From Curtobacterium salicis (GTDB lineage Bacteria; Actinomycetota; Actinomycetes; Actinomycetales; Microbacteriaceae), in assembly GCF_011759505.1 (NCBI RefSeq), contig NZ_JAAOYO010000001.1, positions 857,496 to 921,495 on the forward strand: a DNA stretch of 64,000 nt. The letters are read 5' to 3'. Both the position numbers and the translations under genes were made by a program. This document shows positions 17,091 to 26,113 of the stretch, in pieces. Below the pieces are notes generated by a model. The model was not told where the DNA came from. It ran no database searches and worked only from the letters and a program-made list of their open reading frames with translations. Numbering within the stretch: the stretch's first letter is position 1; every line of letters starts with the position of its first letter.

Positions 17091-18497
17091 ATGGCAACGA
17101 CGCCGAACCCCTCGACCCTGTTCCGACGGAAGCCGATCGACACGATCGACGACGATCCTGAGGGCGAGGGCGGCCTCAAGCGCCACCTCGGCCTCTGGCA
17201 GCTCACCGCGATCGGCATCGGCGGCATCATCGGCGCCGGCATCTTCACTCTCGCCGGCACGGTGGCGAACGGCGTCGCCGGGCCCGCGGTCCTCATCTCG
17301 TTCCTCGTCGCCGGTGTCGCCAGCGCCGCGGCCGCCCTGTCGTACGCCGAGTTCGCCGGACTCATCCCCAAGGCCGGCAGCGCGTACACCTACGGCTACG
17401 CGGTGCTCGGCGAGATCGTCGGCTGGTTCATCGGCTGGGACCTGCTGCTCGAGTACACGGCGATCGTGGCGGTGGTCGCGATCGGCATCTCCGGGTACGT
17501 GGGCTTCCTGGTCGGCCAGTTCGGCATCGACCTGCCCGCCTGGATGCTCGGCGCTCCGGGCACCGGCGACGGGCACGTGGTCGACGTCTTCGCGATCGCG
17601 CTCTGCCTGCTCACCGCGTTCGTCCTGACCCGCGGCATCCGGAGCGCCGCCCGCTTCGAGTTCGTCGCGGTCGGCATCAAGGTCGCGCTCGTCGTCCTGA
17701 TCGTCGTGCTCGGCGTGTTCCACATCAACAGCGCGAACTACTCGCCGTACTTCCCGTTCGGGTTCGGCGGCGTGATGACCGGTGCCGCCACCGTCTTCTT
17801 CGCCGTGTTCGGCTACGACGCGATGTCGACGGCCGCCGAGGAGTCCACCGACGCCCGCAAGCACATGCCGAAGGCGATCCTGCTGTCCCTCGGCATCTCG
17901 ATGGTCCTGTACGTGCTGGCGACCCTCGTCCTCACCGGTATGCAGGACTACAAGGACATCGACCCCGCCTCCGGGTTCTCGTCCGCGTTCGCCTCCGTCG
18001 GCCTCGGCGGTGTCGCGAACGTCATCGCGATCGGGGCCATCATCGGCATCATCACGGTGTTGGTGACCTTCATGCTCGGCGCCTCGCGCGTCTGGTTCTC
18101 GATGAGCCGCGACGGCCTCATGCCGAAGTGGTTCGCGAAGACCGACCCGAAGCGCCACGTGCCGACCCGGGTGACATGGATCCTCGGCATCGCATCGGCC
18201 GTCCTGGCCGGGCTGCTGCCGATCGGGGTCGTCGCCGAACTCACCAACATCGGCATCCTGCTGGCGTTCGTCGTCGTCTGCACCGCGGTCATCGTGCTCC
18301 GCTACCGGCAGCCCGATCTCGACCGGCAGTTCCGGCTGCCGTTCATGCCGATCGTGCCGGCCATCGGCGTGCTCGCGTCCCTCTGGCTCGTGTCGTTCCT
18401 GCAGTGGGAGACGTGGGTGCGCTTCGCGGTCTGGTTCGCGATCGGCCTCGGTGTGTACTTCGGGTACTCCCGGAAGCACAGCAAGCTGGCCCGCTGA
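17091..18497 (+). CDS. APC-superfamily amino-acid permease, cationic amino-acid type
   Basis: A 468-residue transporter with about 12 spans. The family signature IGIGGIIGAGIFTLAGTVANGVAGPA is near residue 43, and FFAVFGYDAMSTAAEESTDARKHMPKAI near 235 is the sixth helix and loop of CAT/YfnA-type carriers. The C-terminal half carries FSMSRDGLMPKWFAKTDPKRHVPTR, typical of the same group. The start at 17091 is chosen over GTG at 17076 because CAGGAT ends exactly six bases before the ATG. It is probably driven by proton motive force. It differs clearly from the permease at 12297, so the two likely have different substrates. Confidence 0.87.
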   Translation: MATTPNPSTLFRRKPIDTIDDDPEGEGGLKRHLGLWQLTAIGIGGIIGAGIFTLAGTVANGVAGPAVLISFLVAGVASAAAALSYAEFAGLIPKAGSAYTYGYAVLGEIVGWFIGWDLLLEYTAIVAVVAIGISGYVGFLVGQFGIDLPAWMLGAPGTGDGHVVDVFAIALCLLTAFVLTRGIRSAARFEFVAVGIKVALVVLIVVLGVFHINSANYSPYFPFGFGGVMTGAATVFFAVFGYDAMSTAAEESTDARKHMPKAILLSLGISMVLYVLATLVLTGMQDYKDIDPASGFSSAFASVGLGGVANVIAIGAIIGIITVLVTFMLGASRVWFSMSRDGLMPKWFAKTDPKRHVPTRVTWILGIASAVLAGLLPIGVVAELTNIGILLAFVVVCTAVIVLRYRQPDLDRQFRLPFMPIVPAIGVLASLWLVSFLQWETWVRFAVWFAIGLGVYFGYSRKHSKLAR

Positions 18498-18540
18498 CCT
18501 GCGGCAGACGGACGGCGACTGCACCGGGGACCGCCGCTCA

Positions 18541-18576
18541 GGTGGCTGGCACCCCTCGGGTGGCTGGGACCCCTCG
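18541..18576. repeat. 18-bp imperfect tandem duplication
   Basis: GGTGGCTGGCACCCCTCG is followed at once by a copy with one change (GGC to GGG). It lies 44 bases downstream of the permease stop and before the secreted-protein promoter. It resembles the other short tandem duplication at 13777. Confidence 0.85.
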
Positions 18577-18643
18577 GACGGGGCCTCCCGGAGACCCAGG
18601 TCGCCCACCACAATCAGGTGAGCATCCATCAAAGGGGAATCCG

Positions 18644-19297
18644 TTGCGCCGCATCGCAGTCATCACCGGCATCGTCATCGCCGCCGTCACCATGTCCACC
18701 ATCGGCGCCGGGCCGGCACAGGCACGCACCGGCGACACCACTCCCTACAAGAAGGCGTACCCGACCTTCACGAGCTTCACCCGATCCGGTTCCGGTCCTC
18801 GGGTGTTCCCGCTGCCGGCCGCCGCGACGACGGGGATCTTGATCGCGAAGTCCTCCGGTTCCGAGTACTCCGAGTTCTCGATCGAGACCCTCGACAAGGG
18901 CAACCACCGGAACTTCGACGGTGATGTGTACGAGTCTGGCTCCTACGCGGGGACCACCGCCTACGGGCTGTCGACGACGGACACGCCGACCCGCGCGATC
19001 CGGGTGTCGGCCTCGGCGCGCTGGACCATCACGATCAAGCAGGTGTCGCGCGCGCCGTTCCTCACGAAGACGGGGCGCGGGGACCACGTGTTCCTGTACG
19101 GCGGGAAGGCCAAGACCCTGCGGGTCACGACCCGATCGGACGACTACTTCGCCATCGACCAGACGCAGTTGGACCAGGACTACCGCTACCCCGAGGGCAT
19201 CATCAACGAGTTCGGGCCGTTCTCCGGCACGGCGGCGTTCCTGCGCGGGCCGTCGGTGATCGAGGTCGACGCCGACGGAGCCTGGTCCATCAAGTGA
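18644..19297 (+). CDS. Secreted protein of unknown function, TTG start
   Basis: A 217-residue exported protein. Residues 1-28 are a signal peptide (RRIAVITGIVIAAVTMSTIGAG, then PAQARTGD). The mature part is rich in beta-forming stretches and ends in an Asp/Trp pattern (SVIEVDADGAWSIK), as in actinobacterial extracellular beta-sandwich proteins that bind small ligands or envelope. The start is TTG at 18644, because AAAGGGGAA lies seven bases upstream and no ATG or GTG fits the signal peptide. A CACAAT hexamer at 18609 is a plausible -10. Two strong hairpins follow the stop. Confidence 0.72.
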   Translation: MRRIAVITGIVIAAVTMSTIGAGPAQARTGDTTPYKKAYPTFTSFTRSGSGPRVFPLPAAATTGILIAKSSGSEYSEFSIETLDKGNHRNFDGDVYESGSYAGTTAYGLSTTDTPTRAIRVSASARWTITIKQVSRAPFLTKTGRGDHVFLYGGKAKTLRVTTRSDDYFAIDQTQLDQDYRYPEGIINEFGPFSGTAAFLRGPSVIEVDADGAWSIK

Positions 19298-19304
19298 CGT
19301 CCGT

Positions 19305-19332
19305 CCTGGTCCGGCGCAGCCGCCGGACCAGG
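19305..19332. terminator. Intrinsic terminator, first of a pair
   Basis: A perfect 12-bp stem with a 4-base loop (CAGC) begins eight bases after the stop of the secreted-protein gene. Confidence 0.75.
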
Positions 19333-19371
19333 AGCGAGTCGCGCCACCGGGTCGCCGGATCCACAGCGACG

Positions 19372-19412
19372 ACGACGAAGCCCGCCGGACCAGGTCCGGC
19401 GGGCTTCGTCGT
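19372..19412. terminator. Bidirectional terminator between convergent genes
   Basis: A perfect 19-bp stem (19372-19390 with 19394-19412) with a 3-base loop sits between the secreted-protein gene and the BLUF gene, which converge. It shares the CCGCCGGACC core with the hairpin just upstream. Confidence 0.8.
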
Positions 19413-19436
19413 GCGGGGCCACGGAAGGCCCTGGTC

Positions 19437-19880
19437 TCAGTCGCGCCGGTGCTTGCCGAGCGACGCCGTCGGGGCCGCCATCGGGTGGTTGCGGAACCAG
19501 CGCAGCAGTTCGCGCGCACGGCTCGCGTCGGCGCTGACGTCGCCGGAGGTCAGGAACTCGTTGAACCCCTCGGGCGGCTCGACCTGCTCGTCGCGGTCGA
19601 ACGCCATCGTCCACTCCGGGAACCGCCGCGTGTGGATCGACTCCTCGACCAGCAGTCGGACCTCGTCGTGCCGCGGGTCTGCCACGATCCGGCCGTAGGT
19701 GCTGATGACAGCGTCGTGCGGACCCTCCAGGAGTTGCATGAACCGACCGGAGCGGTGCACGAGCATCCCGGTGAGGCCGTCGGCGGTGTTCCGCTCGCGC
19801 GAGTAGGCGAGGACCTCATCGAGGGCGGCGTCGTCGAACGGCTGGGTCGCCGAGCTCATGTAGACGAGTGACTGCAGCAT
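19437..19880 (-). CDS. Stand-alone BLUF-domain blue-light photoreceptor
   Basis: A 147-residue protein made almost wholly of one BLUF domain, which binds FAD and senses blue light. The key residues are present: Tyr7 in SLVYMSS, Asn31 in RERNTADGLTGMLV and Gln49 in FMQLLEGP, the trio needed for light-driven hydrogen-bond switching. The C-terminal 50 residues form the usual cap helices. No GGDEF, EAL or other output domain is fused, so it must signal through a partner protein. No obvious partner is adjacent. CATCGT ends seven bases before the ATG, so a leaderless transcript is possible. Confidence 0.9.
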   Translation of the reverse strand: MLQSLVYMSSATQPFDDAALDEVLAYSRERNTADGLTGMLVHRSGRFMQLLEGPHDAVISTYGRIVADPRHDEVRLLVEESIHTRRFPEWTMAFDRDEQVEPPEGFNEFLTSGDVSADASRARELLRWFRNHPMAAPTASLGKHRRD

Positions 19881-20041
19881 GATGGTGACGATGATGTCTC
19901 ACCAACGCGCCTTCCGGCCAGCCCCCGAACGGGCCTGACCCGATCCGGACGAAGCGCCGGACAGGTCATCGGCGAACTGCTAGCCGGCGTGCACGACGGG
20001 TCCGGACGGCAAGCGTCGGCGGGGACTGGCACCATGGCCCT

Positions 20042-23000
20042 GTGCCAGCAGCCCCGATGATCGACGCCGTCGACGTCATCCGCTTCGTCGGGCCGCAGAC
20101 CTTCGGGCGCGCCCGTGACGTCGTCCGCGCCGGCCTGGTCGAGAACGCCACCTGGCACGAGGACGGCACGATCGCCGCGACGGTCAGCGGCAGCGCCGAC
20201 GACCCGTACGACGTCCAGGTCGAGACGACCATCGCCCGTGGCGAGTTCGTGCGCCCGGTCCGCAGCCGCTGCACCTGTCCGCTCGGCGGCGAGTGCAAGC
20301 ACGTCGCCGCAGCGCTCCTCACCATCAACGCGCGTGCCCTCGCCGCGCAGGCTGGCCCCCGCACCCAGGAACCGACCCCGCCGACCCCGGACTGGAGGCG
20401 CGACCTCGCCCGTCTCGCCGGTGACGACGACGAGACCACCCGCTCCGGTACCGCGCCCGCGACCGGTGGGATGGGCCTCCAGTTCGAACTCCGCGATGCG
20501 GTTCCGGCCCGACTCGCCGGGCGTGCCCGTGCCGCGGGACGGACCATGCCGGTCGCCAGCCGGGCCGTTCGGCTCGGGGTCCGCCCGGTCAGTCGCAGCG
20601 CGGCCGGCAACTGGGTCCGCGGGCAGTTGACCTGGGGTGCCCTCCCCTACTCCATGAACCGGCTCGGACTCGAGCCGGACCAGCACGCGTGGTTCATGCA
20701 GTTCGCGGCGCTGCACCGCGCCGGTGTGCTCGCGGGGTTGCCCGGCGAGAGCGACTGGATCCACCTCGACGACTTCCGCAGCCCGCTGCTCTGGCCGCTG
20801 CTGCGACAGGCGGAGCCGCTCGGCATCGCGTTCGTCACGGGCAAACGGGAGGGCGGGGTCGACCTCGGCGTCGATGCACGGGTCCTGCTCGACGCGGTCC
20901 GGACCGCCGACGGGCTGCTGATCGGCGCGAGCGCGGTGATCGACGGGCGACCGCTCGCCGAGGGCACCGCACGGGTCGTCGGGGACCACGGCGTGTACGC
21001 GTTCCGCGAGTCGCCGGAATTCGACGTCACGCTCGCCCCGACGCCCGCACCCGTGCCCGAGGACCAGCGGCGGATGCTCGTCGAGGCCGCGCGGATCACG
21101 GTCCCCGCGGACGAGGTCGACGAGTTCCTGGCCGACTGGTCCCCGAAGCTCCGGGGTTCACTCGGGCTCGTCAGTTCCGACGGCTCGCTCGAGCTGCCGG
21201 AACGCACACCCCCGGAACTCGTGCTCACCGTCACGTTCGAACCGGCACGCGCGCCGCGGACCGACGACCGGGCGCACCTGCAGTGGCGCTGGAGCGTCGA
21301 CGGGCGGAAGGACCCCGTCTCGCTGCACGGCCCGCTGCCGGAGCTCGGCAGCGTGCTCGCGGCGGACGACGAGACGGAGGCGTCCGAGCCTCCCGGCCCG
21401 GGTGGCGGACTCGAGTGGTTCCAGGACGGGACCATCGACGGAGCCGACGTCGCCGTACTGGCGAACGAGTTGCTGCCGGCACTCCCTGCACTCGGTGTCC
21501 GCGTGGTCGTGCAGGGCGAGCGGGTCGACTACGAGCGCCTGACCGGACGGCCGCACATCCGTGTCACGACGATGCCGTCGGACAAGCACGACTGGTTCGA
21601 CCTCGGGATCTTCGTCAGCGTGAACGGCAAGGAGGTCCCGTTCACGCCGCTGCTCCGGGCCCTCGCCAAGCGCGACCGACGGATGAAGCTCGTCGACAAC
21701 TCCTACCTGTCGCTCGCCGACCCCGCGTTCGACCGCTTGAAAGAGGTCATCGAGGAAGCCCGTGAACTCGACGAGTGGGAGCCCGAGCAGCCGCTCACCG
21801 TGACGCCGTACCGCGCCGCGCTCTGGTCGGAGTTCGACCAGCTCGCCGACGAGACCGAGCACGACGAGCGGTGGAAGGAGATCGCCTCCCGTCTGCTCGA
21901 CGCCACCGCACCAGCCGACGCCGTCGTGCCCGAGACCGTGCACGCCGACCTCCGCCCGTACCAGCGCGACGGCTACGCGTGGCTGACGTTCCTGGTCGAG
22001 CACGGCGTCGGCGGAGTGCTGGCCGACGACATGGGGCTCGGCAAGACCCTGCAGGCACTCGCGATGATCGCCGACCGACGGGCCGCCGATCCGGAGGCGC
22101 CACCCTTCCTCGTCGTCGCACCGACCTCAGTCGTCGGCAACTGGGCGGACGAGGCGGCGAAGTTCGTGCCGACGCTGCGGGTCACCACGATCGCCGGCAC
22201 CTCGCTGAAGGACCCGGCGCGGGTCGCGCGGACCGCAGCCGCCTCGGACGTCGTCGTCACCTCGTACGCCCTGCTCCGGCTCGATGCGCCCGCGTACCTC
22301 GACCTGAGCTGGTCGGCACTGCTGCTCGACGAGGCGCAATTCGTCAAGAACCCGCGGTCGCAGACCCACCGCGTCGCCGCCGAACTCCGTGCCCCCGTCA
22401 AGATCGCCATCACCGGGACACCGCTCGAGAACGGGCTCGCCGACCTCTGGGCGCTGTTCGCGGTCGTCGCCCCCGGGCTGCTGTCGTCGTGGACACGGTT
22501 CGGTGACGACTACGTCAAGCCGCTGGCCTCTCCCGAGCTCCGCGGAGCCGCACGCAAGGAACTAACGGACCGACTCCGGCGACGCATCCGGCCGCTCATG
22601 CTCCGACGGACGAAGGAGAGCGTCGCCGCTGACCTGCCCGAGAAGGTCGAACAGGTCGTCCGGGTCACGCTCGACCCGGCGCACCGCGACCTGTACGAGA
22701 AGACCCTGAACCGGGAGCGGCTGAAGGTCCTGGACCTCGTCGACGACCTGGACCGCAACCGGATGATCGTCTTCCGCTCGCTGACCCTGCTCCGGATGCT
22801 CGCGCTCTCCCCCGCGCTCGTGTCCGACGACCACGGGGACGTCCCCAGCGCCAAGCTCGACCTGCTCCTCGACGAACTCGAGACCCTGGCGGCCGAGGGA
22901 CGACGGGCGCTGGTGTTCAGCCAGTTCACCTCGTTCCTCAAGATGGTCTCCACCGCGCTCGATGATCGCGGTGTCGCCTACGAGTACCTCGACGGCTCCA

Positions 23001-23350
23001 CCCGGCGACGCGGAGTCGTCATCGACCGCTTCCGGAACGGCACTGCGCCGGCGTTCCTCATCTCGCTGAAGGCCGGTGGGTTCGGGCTCACCCTGACCGA
23101 GGCGGACACGGTGTTCGTCCTCGACCCGTGGTGGAACCCCGCCGCCGAGAACCAGGCCGTCGACCGGACGCACCGCATCGGGCAGACCCGGTCCGTCACG
23201 GTCGAGCGGCTCATCGCCGAGGACACCATCGAGGAGAAGGTGCTCGCGCTGGCGCAGCGGAAGGCCCAGCTGTTCGCCACGATGATCGACGACGACGCGC
23301 TGTTCGCCGAGGGGTTGAGCGCCGAGGACATCCGGTCGCTGCTGGCCTGA
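20042..23350 (+). CDS. SNF2-family ATPase with SWIM zinc finger (HepA-like)
   Basis: A 1102-residue DNA- or RNA-translocase. The SWIM zinc site CTCPLGGECKHVAAA is near residue 78-92. A bacterial SNF2-associated middle region follows. The two RecA-like lobes carry ADDMGLGKTLQAL (Walker A, near residue 660), LLLDEAQFVKNP (DEAQ box, near 760), TGTPLENGLADLW, LVFSQFTSFLKM and the final QAVDRTHRIGQT motif near 1040. Length and order match actinobacterial SWIM-SNF2 proteins, thought to work in DNA repair or transcription recycling. The GTG at 20042 is preferred because CACCAT ends six bases upstream. A paralogous SNF2 gene lies at 45808. Confidence 0.9.
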   Translation: MPAAPMIDAVDVIRFVGPQTFGRARDVVRAGLVENATWHEDGTIAATVSGSADDPYDVQVETTIARGEFVRPVRSRCTCPLGGECKHVAAALLTINARALAAQAGPRTQEPTPPTPDWRRDLARLAGDDDETTRSGTAPATGGMGLQFELRDAVPARLAGRARAAGRTMPVASRAVRLGVRPVSRSAAGNWVRGQLTWGALPYSMNRLGLEPDQHAWFMQFAALHRAGVLAGLPGESDWIHLDDFRSPLLWPLLRQAEPLGIAFVTGKREGGVDLGVDARVLLDAVRTADGLLIGASAVIDGRPLAEGTARVVGDHGVYAFRESPEFDVTLAPTPAPVPEDQRRMLVEAARITVPADEVDEFLADWSPKLRGSLGLVSSDGSLELPERTPPELVLTVTFEPARAPRTDDRAHLQWRWSVDGRKDPVSLHGPLPELGSVLAADDETEASEPPGPGGGLEWFQDGTIDGADVAVLANELLPALPALGVRVVVQGERVDYERLTGRPHIRVTTMPSDKHDWFDLGIFVSVNGKEVPFTPLLRALAKRDRRMKLVDNSYLSLADPAFDRLKEVIEEARELDEWEPEQPLTVTPYRAALWSEFDQLADETEHDERWKEIASRLLDATAPADAVVPETVHADLRPYQRDGYAWLTFLVEHGVGGVLADDMGLGKTLQALAMIADRRAADPEAPPFLVVAPTSVVGNWADEAAKFVPTLRVTTIAGTSLKDPARVARTAAASDVVVTSYALLRLDAPAYLDLSWSALLLDEAQFVKNPRSQTHRVAAELRAPVKIAITGTPLENGLADLWALFAVVAPGLLSSWTRFGDDYVKPLASPELRGAARKELTDRLRRRIRPLMLRRTKESVAADLPEKVEQVVRVTLDPAHRDLYEKTLNRERLKVLDLVDDLDRNRMIVFRSLTLLRMLALSPALVSDDHGDVPSAKLDLLLDELETLAAEGRRALVFSQFTSFLKMVSTALDDRGVAYEYLDGSTRRRGVVIDRFRNGTAPAFLISLKAGGFGLTLTEADTVFVLDPWWNPAAENQAVDRTHRIGQTRSVTVERLIAEDTIEEKVLALAQRKAQLFATMIDDDALFAEGLSAEDIRSLLA

Positions 23351-23376
23351 CCCTGTGGCGAGCCGCGCTGGGCGGG

Positions 23377-24156
23377 TCAGGCAGCCAGGCCGTCGATCCG
23401 GGCGATCTCGTCGGCGCTCAGCTCGAGGGTGGCGCCGGCAGCGTTCGACCGGATGCGGTCCGGGTTCGACGACTTCGGGATGACGACGAACTGGTGAGCG
23501 ACGTGCCAGGCGACGATGACCTGCGCGGCATCTGCTTCGTGAGCCTCGGCGATCTCCACGAGCGTCGGGTCCTGCAGGTTGCTCGCCTTGAACGGGCTGT
23601 AGCCCTCGAGGACCACACCACGGTCGCGCAGTCCGTCGGCCACCGTGCGGTCGAACTCGACGGGGCTCCAGCGGATCTGGTTCACGGCCGGGGTCGCACC
23701 CGTCGCCTGGATGAGCTCGTCGATCTGGTCGAGCGAGTAGTTGCTGACCCCGATCGCCCTCGTCAGGCCGGCCTGCTGCGCCTCGACGAGCTGCTGCCAC
23801 ACGTCCGGGCTGGCCCCACCACTCGGCGGCCAGTGGATGAGCCACAGGTCCAGGTGGTCGATACCCAGCTGGTCGAGGCTCTCCTCGATCGTCTCGCGGA
23901 CGCGGTCGGCGTTGTCCGGCGGCAGCTTCGTCGTGATGAAGAGGTCCTCGCGTGCCAGGCCGGAGTCGGCGATGGCCTTGCCGACACCGCGCTGGTTGCG
24001 GTAGCCGGTCGCGGTGTCGATGTGGCGGTAGCCGGCCTCGAGGGCGGCGGCGACCGCGGCGGGAGCGTCGGGCTCCTCGATCTGCCAGGTGCCGAAGCCG
24101 AGGAGCGGCATCGAGCCTCCGGTGACGGGCACGGACGGTTGTGCGTAGTCGGTCAT
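23377..24156 (-). CDS. Aldo/keto reductase
   Basis: A 259-residue NADPH-dependent reductase of the AKR5-like group (2,5-diketogluconate reductase type). The catalytic tetrad is visible: Asp in HIDTATGYRNQ, Tyr in the same motif, Lys in FITTKLPPDN and His in LWLIHWPP. The NADPH-binding end VVIPKSSNPDRIRSN is also present. The real substrate cannot be told. TAGGCA ends six bases before the ATG on the minus strand, the leaderless pattern. It converges with the SNF2 gene and is divergent from the HNH-nuclease gene. Confidence 0.88.
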   Translation of the reverse strand: MTDYAQPSVPVTGGSMPLLGFGTWQIEEPDAPAAVAAALEAGYRHIDTATGYRNQRGVGKAIADSGLAREDLFITTKLPPDNADRVRETIEESLDQLGIDHLDLWLIHWPPSGGASPDVWQQLVEAQQAGLTRAIGVSNYSLDQIDELIQATGATPAVNQIRWSPVEFDRTVADGLRDRGVVLEGYSPFKASNLQDPTLVEIAEAHEADAAQVIVAWHVAHQFVVIPKSSNPDRIRSNAAGATLELSADEIARIDGLAA

Positions 24157-24258
24157 CGCTCCTGCCTACGCGGACCGCGGCGCGTGCGTCCCAGGGTGTC
24201 GGCGGCCTCCGGCAGGATCGACGGGTCCCACCGAGCACCACCAGGAGCACCACCGAAC

Positions 24259-25020
24259 ATGACGCACCGCCGACGCCGTACCCGCGCCACCGTCCAGTCC
24301 TCGATCGTCACGCTCGTCATCGCGGTGGGGGTGTGGGCGCTGTACTCGTCCGGCGCGCTCTCCTCCGGAGCGGACGCGAGCGCCAGCAGCAGCACCAGCG
24401 CCACCAGCACCAGCACCAGCGCGACCACGTCGACCGCCACGCCGGGGCCGACCCGTGCCTCCAGTCGGGCGGCCGCCGCTGCCCGCGCGACGCTCGCCGC
24501 CCTGCCGGTGAAGGGCAAGGCACCCGCGACCGGGTACGACCGAGAGGCAGACTTCGGCACCGCCTGGCTCGACGTCGACCACAACGGCTGCGACACCCGC
24601 AACGACGTCCTGGCCCGCGACCTGACCGACATCGTCCGGCAGGGCCCGTGCAAGGTGGTTTCCGGCGACCTCGTCTCGCCGTACACCGGCGGAGCGATCG
24701 CGTTCGTCCGTGGGAACACGACGTCCACCCTCGTACAGATCGACCACGTCGTCGCCCTCGAGAACGCGTGGCGCACCGGAGCGCAGCAACTCACCCAGGC
24801 CGAGCGTCAGGCACTCGCGAACGACCCGGAGAACCTGTTCGCGGTCGACGGACACTCGAACTCCCAGAAGCGCTCGGGCGACGCCGCGACCTGGCTGCCC
24901 GCCGCCAAGGGCTTCCGATGCGAGTACGTCGAACACCAGGTCACGGTGAAGGCGAAGTACCGGCTGTGCGTCGTGCCGGCCGAGCGGGACGCGATGGTGC
25001 GGGTCCTGAGCGCCTGCTGA
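24259..25020 (+). CDS. Exported HNH-type nuclease (DUF1524/GmrSD C-terminal-like)
   Basis: A 253-residue protein with an N-terminal membrane anchor or signal (residues 14-34), a Ser/Thr-rich linker to about residue 65, and an HNH domain. The active-site pattern is QIDHVVALENAWRTGAQ near residue 155, followed by NDPENLFAVDGHSNSQKRSGD, giving His, Asn and the second metal ligand. Four cysteines (CDTRND, GPCK, RCEY, LCVV) may form disulfides, consistent with a secreted nuclease. Such enzymes degrade environmental DNA for nutrients or antagonise competitors. AGGAG lies about 11 bases before the ATG. Confidence 0.8.
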   Translation: MTHRRRRTRATVQSSIVTLVIAVGVWALYSSGALSSGADASASSSTSATSTSTSATTSTATPGPTRASSRAAAAARATLAALPVKGKAPATGYDREADFGTAWLDVDHNGCDTRNDVLARDLTDIVRQGPCKVVSGDLVSPYTGGAIAFVRGNTTSTLVQIDHVVALENAWRTGAQQLTQAERQALANDPENLFAVDGHSNSQKRSGDAATWLPAAKGFRCEYVEHQVTVKAKYRLCVVPAERDAMVRVLSAC

Positions 25021-25182
25021 CGAGCCGAGCGCACCGCTCACAGTCAGGCAACACCTGTAGCGTAAGTCCTGTCCGGCGGACGCCCGTCGGACCGGACTCG
25101 CCGCTCAGCGCCGCGCCGTGACACGCACGCTCCCCGGACCCCGAGCCCTTCATCGTCGAAGACCGCAGGAGGCCTCCACCAC

Positions 25183-25998
25183 ATGACCGACACCAGCTCC
25201 ACCAGCACCAGCACCAGCACCCGCTTCGCCGACCGCGTCGTCCTCATCACCGGCGGCGGCTCCGGCCTCGGCCGCGCGACCGCCGTCCGCCTGGCCACCG
25301 AGGGCGCGAAGCTCGCCCTCGTCGACGTCTCCGAGCAGGGCCTCGACGCGACGAAGGCCGCCGTCCTCGAGGTCGCGCCCACCGCCGAGGTCCTCACCAC
25401 GATCGCCGACGTGTCCGACGAGGCCCAGGTCGAGGAGTACGTCGCCGCCACGGTCGAGCGCTTCGGCCGCATCGACGGCTTCTTCAACAACGCCGGCATC
25501 GAGGGCAAGCAGAACCTCACCGAGTCGTTCACCGCCGCCGAGTTCGACAAGGTCGTCTCGATCAACCTCCGCGGCGTGTTCCTGGGCCTCGAGAAGGTCC
25601 TCGCCGTGATGCGCGAGCAGGGCTCCGGCATGGTCGTCAACACCGCGAGCGTCGGCGGCATCCGTGGCGTCGGCAACCAGTCCGGCTACGCGGCCGCCAA
25701 GCACGGCGTCGTCGGCCTGACCCGCAACTCCGCCGTCGAGTACGGCGAGTTCGGCATCCGCATCAACGCGATCGCACCGGGCGCCATCTGGACGCCGATG
25801 GTCGAGAACTCGATGAAGCAGATCGACCCGGTGAACCCGCGGAAGGCCGCCGAGGAGTTCATCCAGATCAACCCGACCAAGCGCTACGGCGAGGCACCCG
25901 AGATCGCCGCGGTCGTCGCCTTCCTGCTGTCCGACGACGCGTCCTACATCAACGCAGCGGTCGTCCCGATCGACGGCGGGCAGTCCGCCAAGTACTGA
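25183..25998 (+). CDS. Short-chain dehydrogenase/reductase
   Basis: A 271-residue classical SDR. The cofactor loop TGGGSGLGRA is near residue 25, NNAGIEG near 105, and the catalytic Ser, Tyr and Lys are in NTASVGGIRGVGNQSGYAAAKHG near residues 150-170. The N-terminal 14 residues are a Ser/Thr run (TDTSSTSTSTSTRF) that looks low-complexity but in frame. A CAGGAGG ribosome site precedes the ATG by about nine bases, and TAGCGT at about 25060 may be the -10. Oxidation of an alcohol or sugar is likely; the substrate is unknown. A strong hairpin follows the gene. Confidence 0.87.
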   Translation: MTDTSSTSTSTSTRFADRVVLITGGGSGLGRATAVRLATEGAKLALVDVSEQGLDATKAAVLEVAPTAEVLTTIADVSDEAQVEEYVAATVERFGRIDGFFNNAGIEGKQNLTESFTAAEFDKVVSINLRGVFLGLEKVLAVMREQGSGMVVNTASVGGIRGVGNQSGYAAAKHGVVGLTRNSAVEYGEFGIRINAIAPGAIWTPMVENSMKQIDPVNPRKAAEEFIQINPTKRYGEAPEIAAVVAFLLSDDASYINAAVVPIDGGQSAKY

Positions 25999-26018
25999 CC
26001 CTCGCGGTCCGTGCCCCC

Positions 26019-26050
26019 GGGGCGCGCCTTCCTGACGGGAGGCGCGCCCC
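26019..26050. terminator. Intrinsic terminator after the dehydrogenase gene
   Basis: A perfect 11-bp stem, GGGGCGCGCCT with AGGCGCGCCCC, closes a 10-base loop 20 bases after the stop. Its 3' arm contains the GGGAGGCGCG motif that recurs in other intergenic hairpins here, and it merges into the duplicated promoter region of the next gene. Confidence 0.75.
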
Positions 26051-26113
26051 GCCCGTTCCGCCCCGCCTCCGTGGCAGCATGGCCGCTGTCACGAGCGTGG
26101 GGGGAACGCGATG
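26035..26113 (+). repeat. Duplicated promoter/leader region, copy 1
   Basis: About 77 bases from ACGGGAGGCGCGCCCCGCCC to the start codon closely match the region at 26910-26989. Both contain CAGCAT as a -10-like hexamer, GTGGnGGGGAACGCG as ribosome site and leader, then ATG. This implies common control of the two GPP34-type transcription units. Confidence 0.8.

Noticed and set aside
16929..18632. 567-codon minus-strand frame opposite the second permease
   Set aside because: Its Asp/Arg/His-rich translation is the mirror of membrane-helix codons, and the plus strand has a clear APC transporter.
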